Shown in pieces: positions 45,735 to 57,424 of a stretch of 64,000 nucleotides of DNA. Under the pieces are notes generated by a model. It was not told the DNA's origin, ran no database searches, and was given only the letters and a program-made list of their open reading frames with translations. The stretch's first letter is position 1, and each line of letters starts with the position of its first letter. The stretch spans positions 124,001-188,000 of the forward strand of contig KN832871.1 in NCBI GenBank assembly GCA_000827325.1, given 5' to 3'. The position numbers were made by a program, and so were the translations under genes. This DNA is from Oidiodendron maius Zn. Lineage: Eukaryota; Ascomycota; Leotiomycetes; Myxotrichaceae.

Positions 45735-46069
45735 GATGGCGAGGCTCGCAATTGCTGTCTCGACTGGTAGAAGGTTTTTGGGTAGTAAGTTCTAGGAGGC
45801 CACCGGTGTAAGATTAAGTCGGGGTTTTGACGTGGCCAATGTCGGCGCCTGCGATACACAAGTTAGATGGCTTCCCCCGCAGATGGCGGGGCAATGCACT
45901 GCACACAACATTTCTGTCGCCAGCGGCGGATGATAAGGTAAGGCGAGAGGGGGGGGTTGTTCAGGGCCCAACCTTGTCTGAAAGTTTCTGTAGCACCTTT
46001 CCCGCCCCAGAGCGCCAAAAATTAAATCATTCCTTGCTGGTCCAACAGCTCGCCTGATATTGACGCACA
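45735..46069. other. Divergent promoter, lactonase / alpha-beta hydrolase
   Basis: About 335 bases between two divergent start codons, so one short bidirectional promoter serves both genes. Nothing else was seen. Confidence 0.5.
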
Positions 46070-47104
46070 ATGTCTCCTGCAGATGCAGATAAAAGTGACA
46101 AGAACGGCATCGAGTATTTCCACATCCCGGACTTTACCTTGGCAGGGGGAACGACGCTGAAAGATGTCAAGATTGCATATCGATCGTTCAATCCGACAGC
46201 CCCCAGGACGGTCCTAATTCCGACATGTATGGGCGGCCGGGTCAACAGCATGCTGAACTTCACGTCCGGCGCCCTCAGAGACTATCATGTTGTGGTAGTG
46301 GCTATGATCGGGAATGGGGAGTCCACATCCGCCTCCAACGATCCGCATTTCCCTTCCGACTACTCGCTTCGCTATGAGGACTGCGTCAGGGCGCAGTTCC
46401 AGCTGGTGACTGCTCATCTGCACCTTTCCGAACTGGAGGCCGTTATAGGATTTAGTATGGGCGGCCAACAGGCGTACTACTGGGCCGTGATGCACGGGAC
46501 CGGCCCCCAACCGTTTGTCAGGAATGTGGTGGTGATCTGCGGATCGGCCAAAACATCTGGCCACAATTATGCCTTTATAGAAGGCCCGATCTCTGCCCTG
46601 GAGACCAGCTCGGATTATGCGAGAGGCCGCTATAGGGAGATGGGCGTGAAGCCGGTTCAGGGGCTGCGCGCCTTCGGGAGGGCGTATGCAGCGTGGTTGA
46701 CTTCCGCAGAGTGGTTCCGCCAGGAACTGTGGACACAGTTTGGGGCCCGGTCCCTAAAGGAATGGCTATACCCAGCCGAGGGCGAGGCTCCATTCGAAGA
46801 TTGGGACGCTGAAGACTTGTTGGTGCTGGCAAGAATGTGGCAGAGTGGTGATGTTGGGAGCCTTGTCCCCGCCGGAGATTATAGAACGGCGCTGGAGACC
46901 GTAACGGCTCGAGTCTTGGTGATGCCATCACTGACGGATCAGTATTTTGACGCTCACGATGGTGAAGAGGAGGTGAAACACCTCAAGAAAGGCGTCTTTG
47001 CGCCCATTCCAACGATCTGGGGCCATGTTGCAGGCGGAGGTGCAAATGAGACAGATACAAAATGGGTAGATGGAAAAATAGAGGAGTTCTTGAGCGGGCA
47101 GTGA
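46070..47104 (+). CDS. MetX-like alpha/beta hydrolase
   Basis: An alpha/beta hydrolase of the homoserine O-acetyltransferase (MetX)-like superfamily, single exon, 344 residues. The N-terminal EYFHIPDFTLAGGTTLKDVKIAY resembles the opening strand of that group, and the nucleophile elbow is AVIGFSMGGQQAYYWA (GxSxG-type). The acid is probably in PSLTDQYFD and the His is in IWGHVAGGG. HVVVVAMIGNGESTSASNDP replaces the longer acyltransferase loop of true MetX enzymes, and the protein is shorter than typical Met2 (about 480). A hydrolase or acyltransferase acting on a small ester is more likely than methionine synthesis. It shares a short promoter with the lactonase. Confidence 0.78.
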   Translation: MSPADADKSDKNGIEYFHIPDFTLAGGTTLKDVKIAYRSFNPTAPRTVLIPTCMGGRVNSMLNFTSGALRDYHVVVVAMIGNGESTSASNDPHFPSDYSLRYEDCVRAQFQLVTAHLHLSELEAVIGFSMGGQQAYYWAVMHGTGPQPFVRNVVVICGSAKTSGHNYAFIEGPISALETSSDYARGRYREMGVKPVQGLRAFGRAYAAWLTSAEWFRQELWTQFGARSLKEWLYPAEGEAPFEDWDAEDLLVLARMWQSGDVGSLVPAGDYRTALETVTARVLVMPSLTDQYFDAHDGEEEVKHLKKGVFAPIPTIWGHVAGGGANETDTKWVDGKIEEFLSGQ

Positions 47105-47129
47105 GCGGGTAGCGGTGTTTCACTGACAG

Positions 47130-47161
<32 letters not shown>

Positions 47162-47489
47162 TGTACTGTATATAAATATTGTCATGGCGCGGCTGAATGA
47201 GCTTAGCAAGTAAGCTGTCACAGTTGCACAAGATTATACTAAACATATGCACAGAAACGCAAGTACGGACTAAGGGCGTTAATCAGATCCAATCACCAGG
47301 GAACTTGTTAAACAGATAGCTAAGATTTTGATTTAAATCTAAGCTGGAGCGAATAGCCCTCGCATCATACCAATGTCGGACGACTTGGTTCGGGGTATTC
47401 TTCATAACGCCTTAAACAAAAGTCCGATTCCCTGTATCCTGACTGTTGGTTCATCTCAGTCCACTTTCTAATACTCTATCACTCTAAGT
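47105..47489. other. Convergent intergenic region with AT microsatellite
   Basis: About 385 bases between convergent genes. An AT dinucleotide run covers 47137-47162, about 13 units. Otherwise this is 3' UTR-like sequence. Confidence 0.8.
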
Positions 47490-49179
47490 CTATGACACGT
47501 GAACTCTAGGAGGGGTCGACACACTTGGTGTGCTAGACTCGCTCATCTCCTCTATTGTAGTTCTACTGGGGAGCTTCATTTCTCTCTCAAGTGTAAAAGG
47601 GCTGATTGCGGCAATGTTAGAAGCCAAGACTCCGTTGTAAATCTTCGGCTTTTCTTTAAGTTCTCGTGCCATGCCATGCTTTACTGCGTCCAGCACAGTG
47701 TTAACAGTGACTTTTGGTTTATAGGCCGGTTGGGTGCCTTCCTGATAGACGCCCGTGCGCACGAGAATCGAGTACCAGGTATTCTTCGCCTTCTCGTTGA
47801 ACTGGTTCGTGCCCTTGATGTCACTCTCGGGAGTGTCACCGACGAAATAGACGGTCTCAGGAGGCCGGTTGATTCGGTGCTCATCCTTCCGCCACTGTTG
47901 GAGTAAGCGTGTGGCGAATTCAAACGTGCCAATTTGTGGTTTCCCGAAGGCAATAGTCTCGAGCTCCTTGCCCTTGGTGAGATCTTTGAAGAGCATCTCG
48001 ATCATCCTTCTGAGGGCACCCATTCCCAGTCGAACGTTATCGTGGGCAGCGGACCAGACAATGTCGCTGTGAGAGAAATAGATGGGAGGGCCTTCGTCAA
48101 AGGTCTCTGACAGGGTGCCTATGTAACCTCCCTTGGACATAGCGAGGTCAAGGATGATCTGAATGTCTCCCGCCCAGTCTCTTGAATCAGCAAACCTAGA
48201 GAATTCCTGTTAGCTTTATTGCATGCATTGAAGGTGTAGAGGTAAGAAGCCAAGAAAAGGGGTTCGCATAAGAAGCGAGCGTGAGGGGAACATCAACCAA
48301 GAGGACAGGACGTACACAAAGATGGCTTCAATCTTGGTCGTGGCAGAATCGCGCTGTCTTGAGTTCTCGCGCTCTTCCTTGGTCAATTTGCGGAAGGGAG
48401 TGGTGGCCTCGTTATCCTTGATGATATCACCAGGAGTTACAACATCGCGAAATCCATAACCCTCTGCTACCTGTCTACACTTCTCGCCTTCTCCACCGAC
48501 CACAAGAATTGTGTTGTACTTCTCAACCATCTCTCGCATGGGGGTATGACCTATGGCTATTAGCGATAATAGAAAAGACGAATTCCGAGCTAAACATACC
48601 ACAAATGAACTGAGCTGGCGAAACCTCTATGTCTAGCTGACGGGAGAGGTCGACACATCGTTCAGCTTCAGTCTTACCTCCGCCGTTCGTTAAGAAGATA
48701 TACGGGCTACATCATGTCAGCATCGATCGCTTGGTGGAAGGGATGTTTACTCACACTTTAATTCCGTACTCGTTCTCGCCATTCAACAGTTTCATGGCTT
48801 CAATGGCTTCCGGGATTGGTTGGCCGCCCCTGATGAGCACACCATCGATATCGAAAGCAAAGGCAAAGGTGTCTGCGCTTGGGATTTCTGGTGGCGTGCA
48901 GATGGGCGTACCAGGCGTCTCGGGAGACGATTCTGAAGGAGAGGAAGAGGAGTCCTCTAGATTCATGGAGGCGAGCTCATTCCGTGCAGTTTCAATTGCC
49001 GTAGCAAAACTTCCGAAACCACCATCGTGTGTTTTTGATCGCCGATGGAAAAGCCTCTCGGGGACGACGACGAAATGGTCGTCAGCCTCGATGTCTCTCT
49101 CGGTCGCAGTCATGGAGGAGAGGCGTCGAAGAGCTGGCCTCCCGACTGGCGGGGACAGCAGTGCCTCTGATGTCGCCAT
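47490..49179 (-). CDS. HAD-superfamily hydrolase, CECR5/HDHD5 type
   Basis: A haloacid dehalogenase-superfamily subfamily IIA phosphatase-like protein, similar to human CECR5/HDHD5 and fungal relatives reported as mitochondrial. Four exons (49179-48755, 48706-48600, 48550-48316, 48195-47490) give 490 residues. Motif I is FAFDIDGVLIRGG, with the nucleophile Asp and the acid/base Asp. YIFLTNGGGKTEAERC, restored across the first splice, is motif II with a Thr. The cap domain includes CGHTPMREM. Motif III Lys is in TIAFGKPQIGTFEFA and motif IV Asp is in VYFVGDTPESDIKGTNQF. The first 90 residues are a Ser/Pro-rich leader. The substrate is unknown in all relatives I know. Confidence 0.87.
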
Positions 49180-52045
49180 TCTCGCAGAACACAGTGCAGC
49201 AGAATGCGGAGAATCTGGGGGATGTGTGGGTTCACACAAGAAAACGTCGGAAAGGGGAAGATGTACAGCAGGAGGAGATTCCTCAGGGACGGAGTGGGTC
49301 TTATAAGAATCTGGAGTATGGGGACAGAGGCACACCGTCCTCCACCTTCGCCGTAGCTCGCGCCATACTAACTGCGTTGTGCCTCAGCGCGCCTCTTGAC
49401 AACTGGGTTGAAGTACGAAAAAAATATGGGCCTATGGCCCTAAATGCGAGTGATCCCGTCTGCCTCTTAGGGAACTAGAGGAACTGGAGGCAAGAGCTTT
49501 CCTTCCAAATAACGGACCCACTGTTACGCTGGAGCCACAATACTACACCGGGAAGGCGACAGCAATACACGAAACAATGGGCAAGGAACCACTTGTTGAG
49601 GATGTGTGTTTGGTGTGGACAGCCGCAGCCTCGCACATACATGCTGTACGTACCTTGTCCAGCCTCTCGGTGGTATGACGGTGATGGAGGGGCATTTAAA
49701 CATGGGTGGCGGCTGTTTGATACCTGCACGATGATGTTATGGCTGACTCTGGTGCCACTCAGGGACACGCAAAATATTGTGGATAGTTCTTTAAGCCGCT
49801 CCTTCAATACGGCATCCCGTAAGATTGTACTGTACTGCCGCAACTCACATGCTTATTGGGAAGCAGCGAAGATCACAGATCCACCGGGCGCCGCGCTGGC
49901 TGTTCCATCTGTTTTCGTGCTCGCTTAGCCCGCCTATTGATAGGGGGTATTGTTGCTATCCCTTCGCTCGCAGCAGGAAAGACATCATCTCATACGCCGA
50001 TGCGCCACTCCCAGCGCTGACCAGGTTTCTGATCGTCCCGGTTCTTCTCGGACTGCCTCCTAGGTTCCATGATGTGGTGGTGGCAGAGTGCAGAGTGCAG
50101 AGTGCAGAGTTTTCCGGATTGCCTCTTTCTCGCCGCTCCGCATTGTTAGTATCCTACCTCACAAAGCAACGCTGCTTCGTAGACGGACCCATTTTAGAGA
50201 CATATCTTTGGCAGCAATCTCCGTCGGCATACGGCGGGTTAACTGGGGCCTTAATCGTTTGGCTTTCGCGCTGGATTTGACATCTTCAGCTGCCGAGCAA
50301 CGGGGAACCGGTAGTGAGACTGTAGTGCCTCATCCACGGGTACTTTCATAGCCCTATCATTGGAGCAAAGATCATATCTTATCTGCTGTGATGTCTTGCA
50401 ATGTCCTGGCCGTGGGGGTTGAAAGTCACGTGGATGATTATATTATGGCCTTATATATAAGGTAAGAAGGTAATATCACGTGAACATTTGAACCTTAGGC
50501 ATAAAGAACCAATTGCTAAGGCAACAATAACTGACGCCTTAGGCGCAAAGTTCTGAGAAATTTCGAGAGGCAGACCTGCGAGTCAATCTCACAGCAGATA
50601 CACTCTAAATGCACAAAGTCACCCGTTATCCTCCTTGGCTTGAGCGAGCGGCTATCTTCAACACCATGAGCACATTTTTGTGACCGTTCCTGCAGATAAT
50701 ACGCTATTGTCTACCCGCCAGGTCTAAGGACATGCACAGCATCACAGCGCGCTTCATTGCACATTTGCGCATCTCGCCCCAGTAGAGGGATCAGGTAACC
50801 CTCCCTGCTGAAGATTCCCGTCTTGACCCCTTTTCTCAACAGTTAATGAAAGTTTCCATTTTCATGTAGATCGTTCGATTGTTAAATCGGCTAGACCAGG
50901 AAACAGCCATGCCTCCTCCTTTGGCGGCTTTTAGGTAGAAGATTGAGGGTGCCGGAGAATTGAAAAGACGAAAGTACCGCAGCCGATATTGCGAATATCA
51001 AGAAGCCAACACTTCCACAGTATGATCTTGAAGGAAGGCGAGTCTTACTGTACTGTACGAGCGCTGCAATTCCCTCACCCGACTCTCTTCGGGGTAGTAC
51101 GTGAAAAGCCGCTACCCCGCTCCCATGGGCGTTTACAGAGAAGGCGACGAGTCTTTTGACGACTCTTCGATATGCAACCTCCTGTACGAAAGGGACGCTT
51201 ATTCTGCAAACCATTCCCAGCTGACAGACCTCACCGACTTGTCGTCTCGAGGGAATAACATTCCCAATCGGCTCGACCCGTCCACTGTCTCCGCTGCTCT
51301 CCCGTGTGCGCGCTATCCCGCCTGGCCAGGTCCCAGCCAACAGTAACGCAAGGTCCATCTGAGGGGCGACGCTGGACTCTCGCCGTCGGGGACCATCAAT
51401 GGTGGGATATGTCTTACCTGCGGTCCAGCCAGCGTGATGAACGTGCAGACGAGGCGCCATAAGCGAAGATGCTGATCCCGGGCCTCTTGTGCGGGTTGGG
51501 CGTGTGAATGGCTGCTCCACTCCAGGATTTAGTCGCCAGCAGCCCAAAAGCTGTCTAGCCTCCCGGGTCACCACACAGCACTGTACCTACGCGCCGGCAG
51601 CGCAGAAGCCTGTGGTGCACCGGATGCGTGGGCCAATGAGTTCACGGCCGATTTCTCTCCATCATATTGGATGTGTGCCAGTGTCCTATTCCCAGAGTCG
51701 CCGGCCCCCGCTGCCAGTGCTTCGCGTGGTACCCATAAAGCCTCACGCATCCCCGGTTGGGAATCCTTTTCTTCTCTTCTCTCTTCAGCAAGCACTCAAC
51801 CTTCAAGAGCTAGTTCCTATACTCCGTTGTCGTTTTTTCGTCCTTTTTTTGCTTCGTTCCGTACCTTTGAGCTGTGCTCATAATACCAACTCTTTTTACA
51901 TTCCATAATCATCAAAGTTGCCGGTCAACTTCACCTAATTTTTGCACTCCTAATCCAACGCACGCCCTCTAAACTAGCTCTTCTTGCTCGAATCAATTTC
52001 AATCTGCATCTCAAGTTCCATCAATCTCGATTGCATTAATTGAAA
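49180..52045. other. 2.9-kb intergenic region, two divergent promoters
   Basis: A long gap between the divergent HAD hydrolase and CBM48 genes. Overlapping open frames of 60-230 codons (the longest at 50891-51574 minus) lack family character. A 7-base tandem repeat lies at 50083-50110. The segment from about 51750 is pyrimidine-rich and A+T-richer, and looks like a long 5' leader of the CBM48 gene. Confidence 0.5.
50083..50110. repeat. Four 7-bp tandem repeats
   Basis: Four perfect copies of GCAGAGT. Simple-sequence slippage product with no sign of function. Confidence 0.9.
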
Positions 52046-52915
52046 ATGGCCTCCGTTCAACTATCATTTGCTCTCCGCACTTCGTCTAGCGTCAAGACTG
52101 TTCATCTTCTCGGCTCTTGGGACAACTACGCCGGCCAACTTCCTCTCTCCAAGGATAAGAGTTCGTCCAAGTCCGGTGGCTGGAAGGGTACCTTCAAGTT
52201 CCAGGGTTCCACTCTCGAGCCCGGCCAGCGATACTGGTACTACTACATCATCGATGGCTACCACGTCTCTCATGACCCCGGACAGGCCTCGACCACCGAG
52301 CCCACCACTGGCCGCGTCTTGAACATCCTCGACGTCCCCTATGAGAAGTCCTCAAGCAAGCACTCCTCTTCCAAGACCAGCTCGTCGAAGCACTCCTCAT
52401 CCAAGAGCTCCTCGCGAGACAAGCACTCCGACCGAAGAAGCTCTCGCCACACGCCCTCGGACATCCCGAAGGGACGCCCGCTCTCGATCTCCCAGATCCA
52501 ATCGCCCAAGCCAGTCGCTCCCCATGCGACCCGGTACATTCTGGAGGCCGACTACGGCGCGCCGTCCGTCGAGGAGCTCACCGCTCGCTTCGCCGCCTCT
52601 GCCACGATCGACGAGGACTACTATGACCTCTCTGGCTCCCCACCCTCATCTGTGGGTTCCAGCCTGTCCAGCCGCTCAGACAGCAGCTCTCCCAGCTCCG
52701 CAAGCTCGCTCAGCGATTACGGCAGCCAACACTCATCCTCTTCGGGATGCACCTGCCAACGCTACGGTATCACCCGCAAGGGTGACAGAGTCAAGCTGGA
52801 CTGCGGTGGCGAGCGCTGTGGCTACAGTGACGAATCTAGCTCTTGCTGCTCTTCTGGCGAGGAGGAGTACATCCCTGGCAATTCTCGCCGCCACGGCGTT
52901 GTCGTGAGACGATAA
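52046..52915 (+). CDS. CBM48/AMPK-beta-like glycogen-binding protein
   Basis: A single-exon gene of 289 residues. Residues 1-95 are an AMPK-beta-type carbohydrate-binding module (CBM48): FALRTSSSVKTVHLLGSWDNY is the first strand with the conserved GSWDN. GGWKGTFKF and RYWYYYIIDGYHVSHDP carry aromatic residues that line the glucan site. Residues 100-140 are a Ser/Lys repeat (SSSKHSSSKTSSSKHSSSK). The rest is Ser-rich and lacks the SNF1-binding ASC domain of a true beta subunit. Near the C-terminus a Cys-rich segment (CTCQRYGITRKGDRVKLDC, GERCGYSD) could bind metal or form disulfides. A glycogen- or polysaccharide-linked role is inferred. I know of similar uncharacterised proteins in filamentous fungi. 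The long 5' leader suggests strong regulation. Confidence 0.8.
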   Translation: MASVQLSFALRTSSSVKTVHLLGSWDNYAGQLPLSKDKSSSKSGGWKGTFKFQGSTLEPGQRYWYYYIIDGYHVSHDPGQASTTEPTTGRVLNILDVPYEKSSSKHSSSKTSSSKHSSSKSSSRDKHSDRRSSRHTPSDIPKGRPLSISQIQSPKPVAPHATRYILEADYGAPSVEELTARFAASATIDEDYYDLSGSPPSSVGSSLSSRSDSSSPSSASSLSDYGSQHSSSSGCTCQRYGITRKGDRVKLDCGGERCGYSDESSSCCSSGEEEYIPGNSRRHGVVVRR

Positions 52916-53708
52916 ATGGGATCTGCGTCACAATTGGCTAGAGACGAATAGACAAAAGTTTTTTATTCAGGAGCACAACACGCCCGGCCATTCTTTGCCC
53001 GATGTTTCATACTTTGCAATCACCGCGTCCAGGCTGGTTTCCTGTTCGCGCCACACGGAGCCGAATCCGCGGCACCTGCGGCGTCCCCTTCCCTCTTTTG
53101 AGAGGGAACAGAGGCGGACGCCGTGGGATTTCGTTGCGTACGACAATACGCCACGCACGCTTTTTCCTTGGACTGGGAAAAAGCTCTCGGCGTGGGGGGA
53201 AGGGGATGGAAATACCGCAGAGGGCGGCTTACCGAGAGTGACAATTGGAAAGATAACGTGCGATGAAGAGGCACGACATTGTCTTTGGAAACCATGGTAT
53301 CCGGGTGAAGGGAATTTTTTTTCCACTTGTCTGGGCCAGCCATATCTCAATTCTATTGATGCAAAGTGACACGCTCTCACTGCTGAACAATAGTAATAAT
53401 GGGTAGATGACGATTGAATCTACTCTTCAAGCAATCCTTTGGTCCGATACAATGTGAAGTGACTGTAATATCCTATTTCTTGTAAATTATTACCATAATG
53501 CGAACCTCGCCATTGTAATGCCGTCATTGTTAAGACCTGAGACAGGAATTTCCGAGAGGCTCTATATGTTAGTAAGTTTTACACTTTTCTGTACCTGTAC
53601 ACAAGATTATACACGCCTTTCAATAACACCACTTAGCCATCATGCCCGATCCCCCATTGAATCTTCACACATAATGCATCCCTTTCCAGTCCATAATTTT
53701 CATACATT
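52916..53708. other. Convergent intergenic region
   Basis: About 790 bases between the CBM48 and SAM35 genes, both 3' ends. Overlapping frames near 53000-53380 run on both strands and are not credible. Probably 3' UTRs. Confidence 0.5.
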
Positions 53709-54760
53709 TCACCTTCCATAATACCTCCCAAGCACCCTCTCCCTATGCGCCACCAGATTTGCCCGCCTCCTCAACGCCGTGCTCAGCTTCGCATCCGCCC
53801 ATTGCAGCCTCTCATCCAACAATAACTGTGTATACGCAAACACACTCGCATCGAACAGCGTCGGGGCCTCTTCGCCGAAAAACCATTCGTCGGCACCTAG
53901 GAGCGACGAGAGCGCCTCGAAGGCCTTGTCGGCTTCGCTGTGCAAATCGTTGGCATCGATAACGGCGCTCTGCTTGAGCAGCTCGGCGGCGGCGGCGGAG
54001 CGGAGGCTGTGCGAGAGGGAGAGGCGGACAAGAGGGTTACTGGAGGCTGGGTGGATGTAGAGAGGCGCAGCGATGGAGGAGAAGTTGCCCGGGGAGAGAT
54101 AGAGGGTGTAGAGCTTGAGTTCGGCACGTTAGAAAAGGGGTCGCGCGAAAGAGGAAATGGGAGGGGGAGAGAAAGGCGAAATACCCAGGCATTGCGTATT
54201 CGGTGGTCCAGAAGGGATTGGTATGCTTCGTAGCGCATGCCGGAGGGTTCGCGAATCTGGCCCCCATGATCTGTTGCGTATTTGAGAATTTTGTTGGAGG
54301 GAACGGGGAGGGCGTCTTGGGCGGGATTGGATTGGGCTGGCGGGAGGAGGAAGGGAAGGGCGCCGGTAGGAGAGGCGTGATTGTTGGAGGAGACCAGTCT
54401 GTAGTGGACGCCTGCAATGTTGAGGAAGGTCTGGGATAGTTGTCAGGTCAGTTGGCGTTTTGGAGCATTCACTCCGCTAACGAAGCTCACCTGCCACTTC
54501 AAGCAGCTAGGATTGAACGACGGCCGTCCTGCCGCAGCATCGTGATCCGTGCTGAAGATGTAGAGACTCGGTATCCTCGACGACTTCGGGGATCTCTGGG
54601 GCAGCTGGTTGGGGGAGTAGGTCACCAGGGGAACGAGGTCGAAGAGTTTCTTCACCGGGAGAGGGACGGAGAAGAGGTCTTTGATGAAGGATGCCTCTTT
54701 CTGCTTGGGGGCGTGCGAGAGGTCTTCTGCCGCCTCATGGGGTGCGGGCTCGGGTGGCAT
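53709..54760 (-). CDS. SAM35: Sam35/metaxin-like mitochondrial outer-membrane protein
   Basis: A metaxin-type subunit resembling Sam35 of the sorting and assembly machinery, which inserts beta-barrel proteins in the mitochondrial outer membrane. Exons 54760-54491, 54430-54185 and 54113-53709 give 306 residues. The N-terminal half has LFSVPLPVKKLFDLVPLVTY and PNQLPQRS, then FNPSCLKWQTFLNIAG across the first splice, a thioredoxin-like start. The middle has EPSGMRYEAYQSLLDHRIRNAW. The C-terminal GST-like helices contain LGADEWFFGEEAPTLFDAS and VFAYTQLLLDERLQW, close to the fungal Sam35/metaxin consensus. The start at 54760 was chosen by frame; longer alternative upstream frames are not continuous with it. 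Confidence 0.8.
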
Positions 54761-55687
54761 GAGGAAGAGGGGGGTGGAGGGGGAGGTGGGAGGATGATTT
54801 CTCTTGGTTTGATATTGAAGCTGTCATAGGCGGCTCGCGTCGTCTCAAATGCCGGGACATTCGCGTAGAGGCCGGAGGGAGGCGCTGGTGCCATCGGGCG
54901 CACCGTGGGCGAGAGATAAGAGGGGATAGGAGGGAGAGAATATAAGTAGTAGAACTCATAGAGTCCCTCTCAGTTCATCCTCTACATCTTCCCGTATACA
55001 TCGCTGGCATAAACATATCATATCGAGGTCTCATGATAGCGGCGCCGTCCAGTATATCACCGTCGGGGGGTTTTAGGCGCTGCGTGGGGTGCAGATGCAC
55101 AACAGATCCCGAGGTTGGAGTTTCACTGGCGGAAGATCCTCGGGATGATGATATAACACCCCCCATGGGCAGCATGCCATCGGCCAGGTTATGGTCGATG
55201 TACGTAGGTATCTATATATTATTTCTCGACCTCTTGTACAGTCTCTTGTATGATTCCAGAGGACATCATCGTCGCCCTCCTCATCTCCACCTCATCCTTC
55301 CCGCCCCAATATATCGACTTCGGCCAAGACATTCCCAGAAACCTCGCCGCTCGCCGCCTCCCATTATCGAGATCGCTAGCCCATTTAGCCTATTCCAATA
55401 GCCCCAGTATCATCATTGCGCCGACGTGGTGGCCGCGGGTGTCTGATTCCGTCGTCATCCTCTTCTCTCCCTTCGCTCTGCTTCCACTGGCATCTTCAAA
55501 CTTCACTTCCTTTCGCAGAATAGGACTGTAATACTCTCCAGCGTGTCCTCGTCTCTCTGCTGTCCACCTGCCACGCAGACATCCTCGGTCTTGAGCCATC
55601 GACTCCCCTAACGCCACTCCGGGGATATCTCATCCCTCGGCTTCACCAACACCAACTCAAACTCCCACTGTCACTCTCACTTCCGCA
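54761..55687. other. Divergent promoter region
   Basis: About 930 bases between SAM35 and the small Ser/Gln-rich gene. Frames of 60-120 codons on both strands are unsupported. It should hold both promoters. Confidence 0.5.
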
Positions 55688-55987
55688 ATGGACACGCAAC
55701 TCTCCTCGTCCTCGTCCTCGTCCTCCTCCCTGGACCATGCAGCTTCCGCACAGAGGCAACCCTTAAACCCATCGTCCTCGCAGCAGCAGCAAGCACATCT
55801 GCAGCTGCAGCTGCAGACCGAGAACCAACAACGACAACCACAGCAGCAGTACCACCCACCTTCTCCACCCCCGCCACGCACTGATGCCACCTCGCCCTTC
55901 CTACGAGATTTCAACCTCGTTGCCGAGGCCGCCAAGCGCGCACAGATGGCCATACTGATGCGCGACCTCGAGGCCGTGGGCATCTGA
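55688..55987 (+). CDS. Small Ser/Gln-rich protein
   Basis: A 99-residue single-exon protein I do not recognise. It begins MDTQLSSSSSSSSSLDHAAS, continues with Gln-rich low-complexity sequence (QQQQAHLQLQLQ) and a Pro run, and ends with a compact, charged helix: DFNLVAEAAKRAQMAILMRD, then LEAVGI and the stop. That last segment looks selected and is the best evidence for coding. The rest is disordered and prion-like. No signal peptide is visible. Confidence 0.55.
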   Translation: MDTQLSSSSSSSSSLDHAASAQRQPLNPSSSQQQQAHLQLQLQTENQQRQPQQQYHPPSPPPPRTDATSPFLRDFNLVAEAAKRAQMAILMRDLEAVGI

Positions 55988-57424
55988 GATGCAATCTGAC
56001 CATCACCAGCACCCCATCTTTCCACCACGCAGAAGCACATGCCGATAAGCATAATCACAAGCACAGCCAACAACACCCTCAGCGCAGGCACGCAGGCATA
56101 CAGTCAGCGAGAGAAAGCATAGACAACTCGGCGTCTCGCTGATCTTCACACAAACCTTATCACTGCTGTTTTTCATATACCACCAACAATGGCGTAAATG
56201 GATAAGGCTTACGGGAGCCGGAATTAGGGCAAGGATATTTCTGCTGTTTTTTCTATCTCCTCGAGAATACCGCATTTCTACAAGTTATTGTACCAGAAGG
56301 TTCCTCATTTCTTCACCACGGGATATACATATCCATCTTACACAGCCTTGTACTCATATAATGGCGGCTCGTGCACACTCTGTTATCTACCTCAAACCTA
56401 TTTACAGGACGAATTAGAACTTGACAAATAATACAAAAATAGAATCTATAAACATTTGTATACTGTAATTGGAAAGCTTGCTTGACTCTTAAATCCCGAC
56501 CCCCCTGTAGGAGCACTGCTCTGTAGCCATCACGTGATTGAGTCCGTAAGCGATTGGATGAGAAGAAAGTATACTTATGTGGACGGTAATCATATGGACA
56601 GGCCACCAGGGGCTGACATTAATTCGTGCACCACTTCAAATAAAGATATGGCCACAGCTCTCTAACAATTTATTTATATGAAAAACTTTTGGTACAGAAT
56701 TTGAAGCTAGTCTCTTAGTAATCAGGCTTGTGTAATTTATATCTCATTTGGACTTTGTGCTGTATAGTTATTGAGGGTTGGATATTTGAGGTGGTGCGCG
56801 AATTCTGACACCCCTGGTGGGCCATCGTTCTTCCGTTACTAGCTGTAAAGGGGGGGTTTAGGGGGTCTCCCCCTGATATTCATCTACAGCCCCTAATCTA
56901 ACCTCTTTCAAAATATTTATCTAGCTTAATATATCCGTATATCTTATATATAATGGCTTATAATAGGTTTTTGCTTTTTATATACTCTTTATAGACTATA
57001 GTCTAGTAGTATTCCTTTTATATACCTCTCTATCTTTACTTATACTCTACTCTCTGTTTTTCTAGTCTATATAATAAGTTCTAAGTACTACTCTATCTAT
57101 ACTTACTACTTCTCTCAGGCTCTAGAAAAGAATGGACAAGTAGGGAGTTTCGGATACTATTAACCTATATATACTTGACAATAATTATCTAGCGGCGGTT
57201 CTGTAACTGATATATCAGGCGATAAGAAAGTTTATTATCTAGCCAAGTCAGAATAAATATAGCAAAATCAAGTCAGGATTATACCTACAAAAAGTTCTCC
57301 GAAAATTGATAATATATTGCACTTATACAAGCAAGAATCCGCACTATCCTGACAGGTATTTACTTATACCTTGTATATCTATATTATTGCCTGCTTCTAT
57401 ATGTATACTAACTCGTGGTTTCTA
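55988..57424. other. Start of the A+T-rich island
   Basis: After about 56300 the sequence turns strongly A+T-rich, with TATA and TAT runs and very few CpG. A run of seven G followed by CCCC motifs lies at 56849-56905. No coding frame survives. I interpret it as a RIP-eroded repeat. Confidence 0.6.

Noticed and set aside
47137-47162. AT microsatellite as possible regulatory or structural element
   Set aside because: A simple dinucleotide run between convergent 3' ends, with nothing to suggest function.
50891-51574. 227-codon minus-strand open frame upstream of the CBM48 gene
   Set aside because: G+C-rich DNA with overlapping frames on the other strand, random-looking composition, no domain features. 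It fits a chance frame in a long promoter region.
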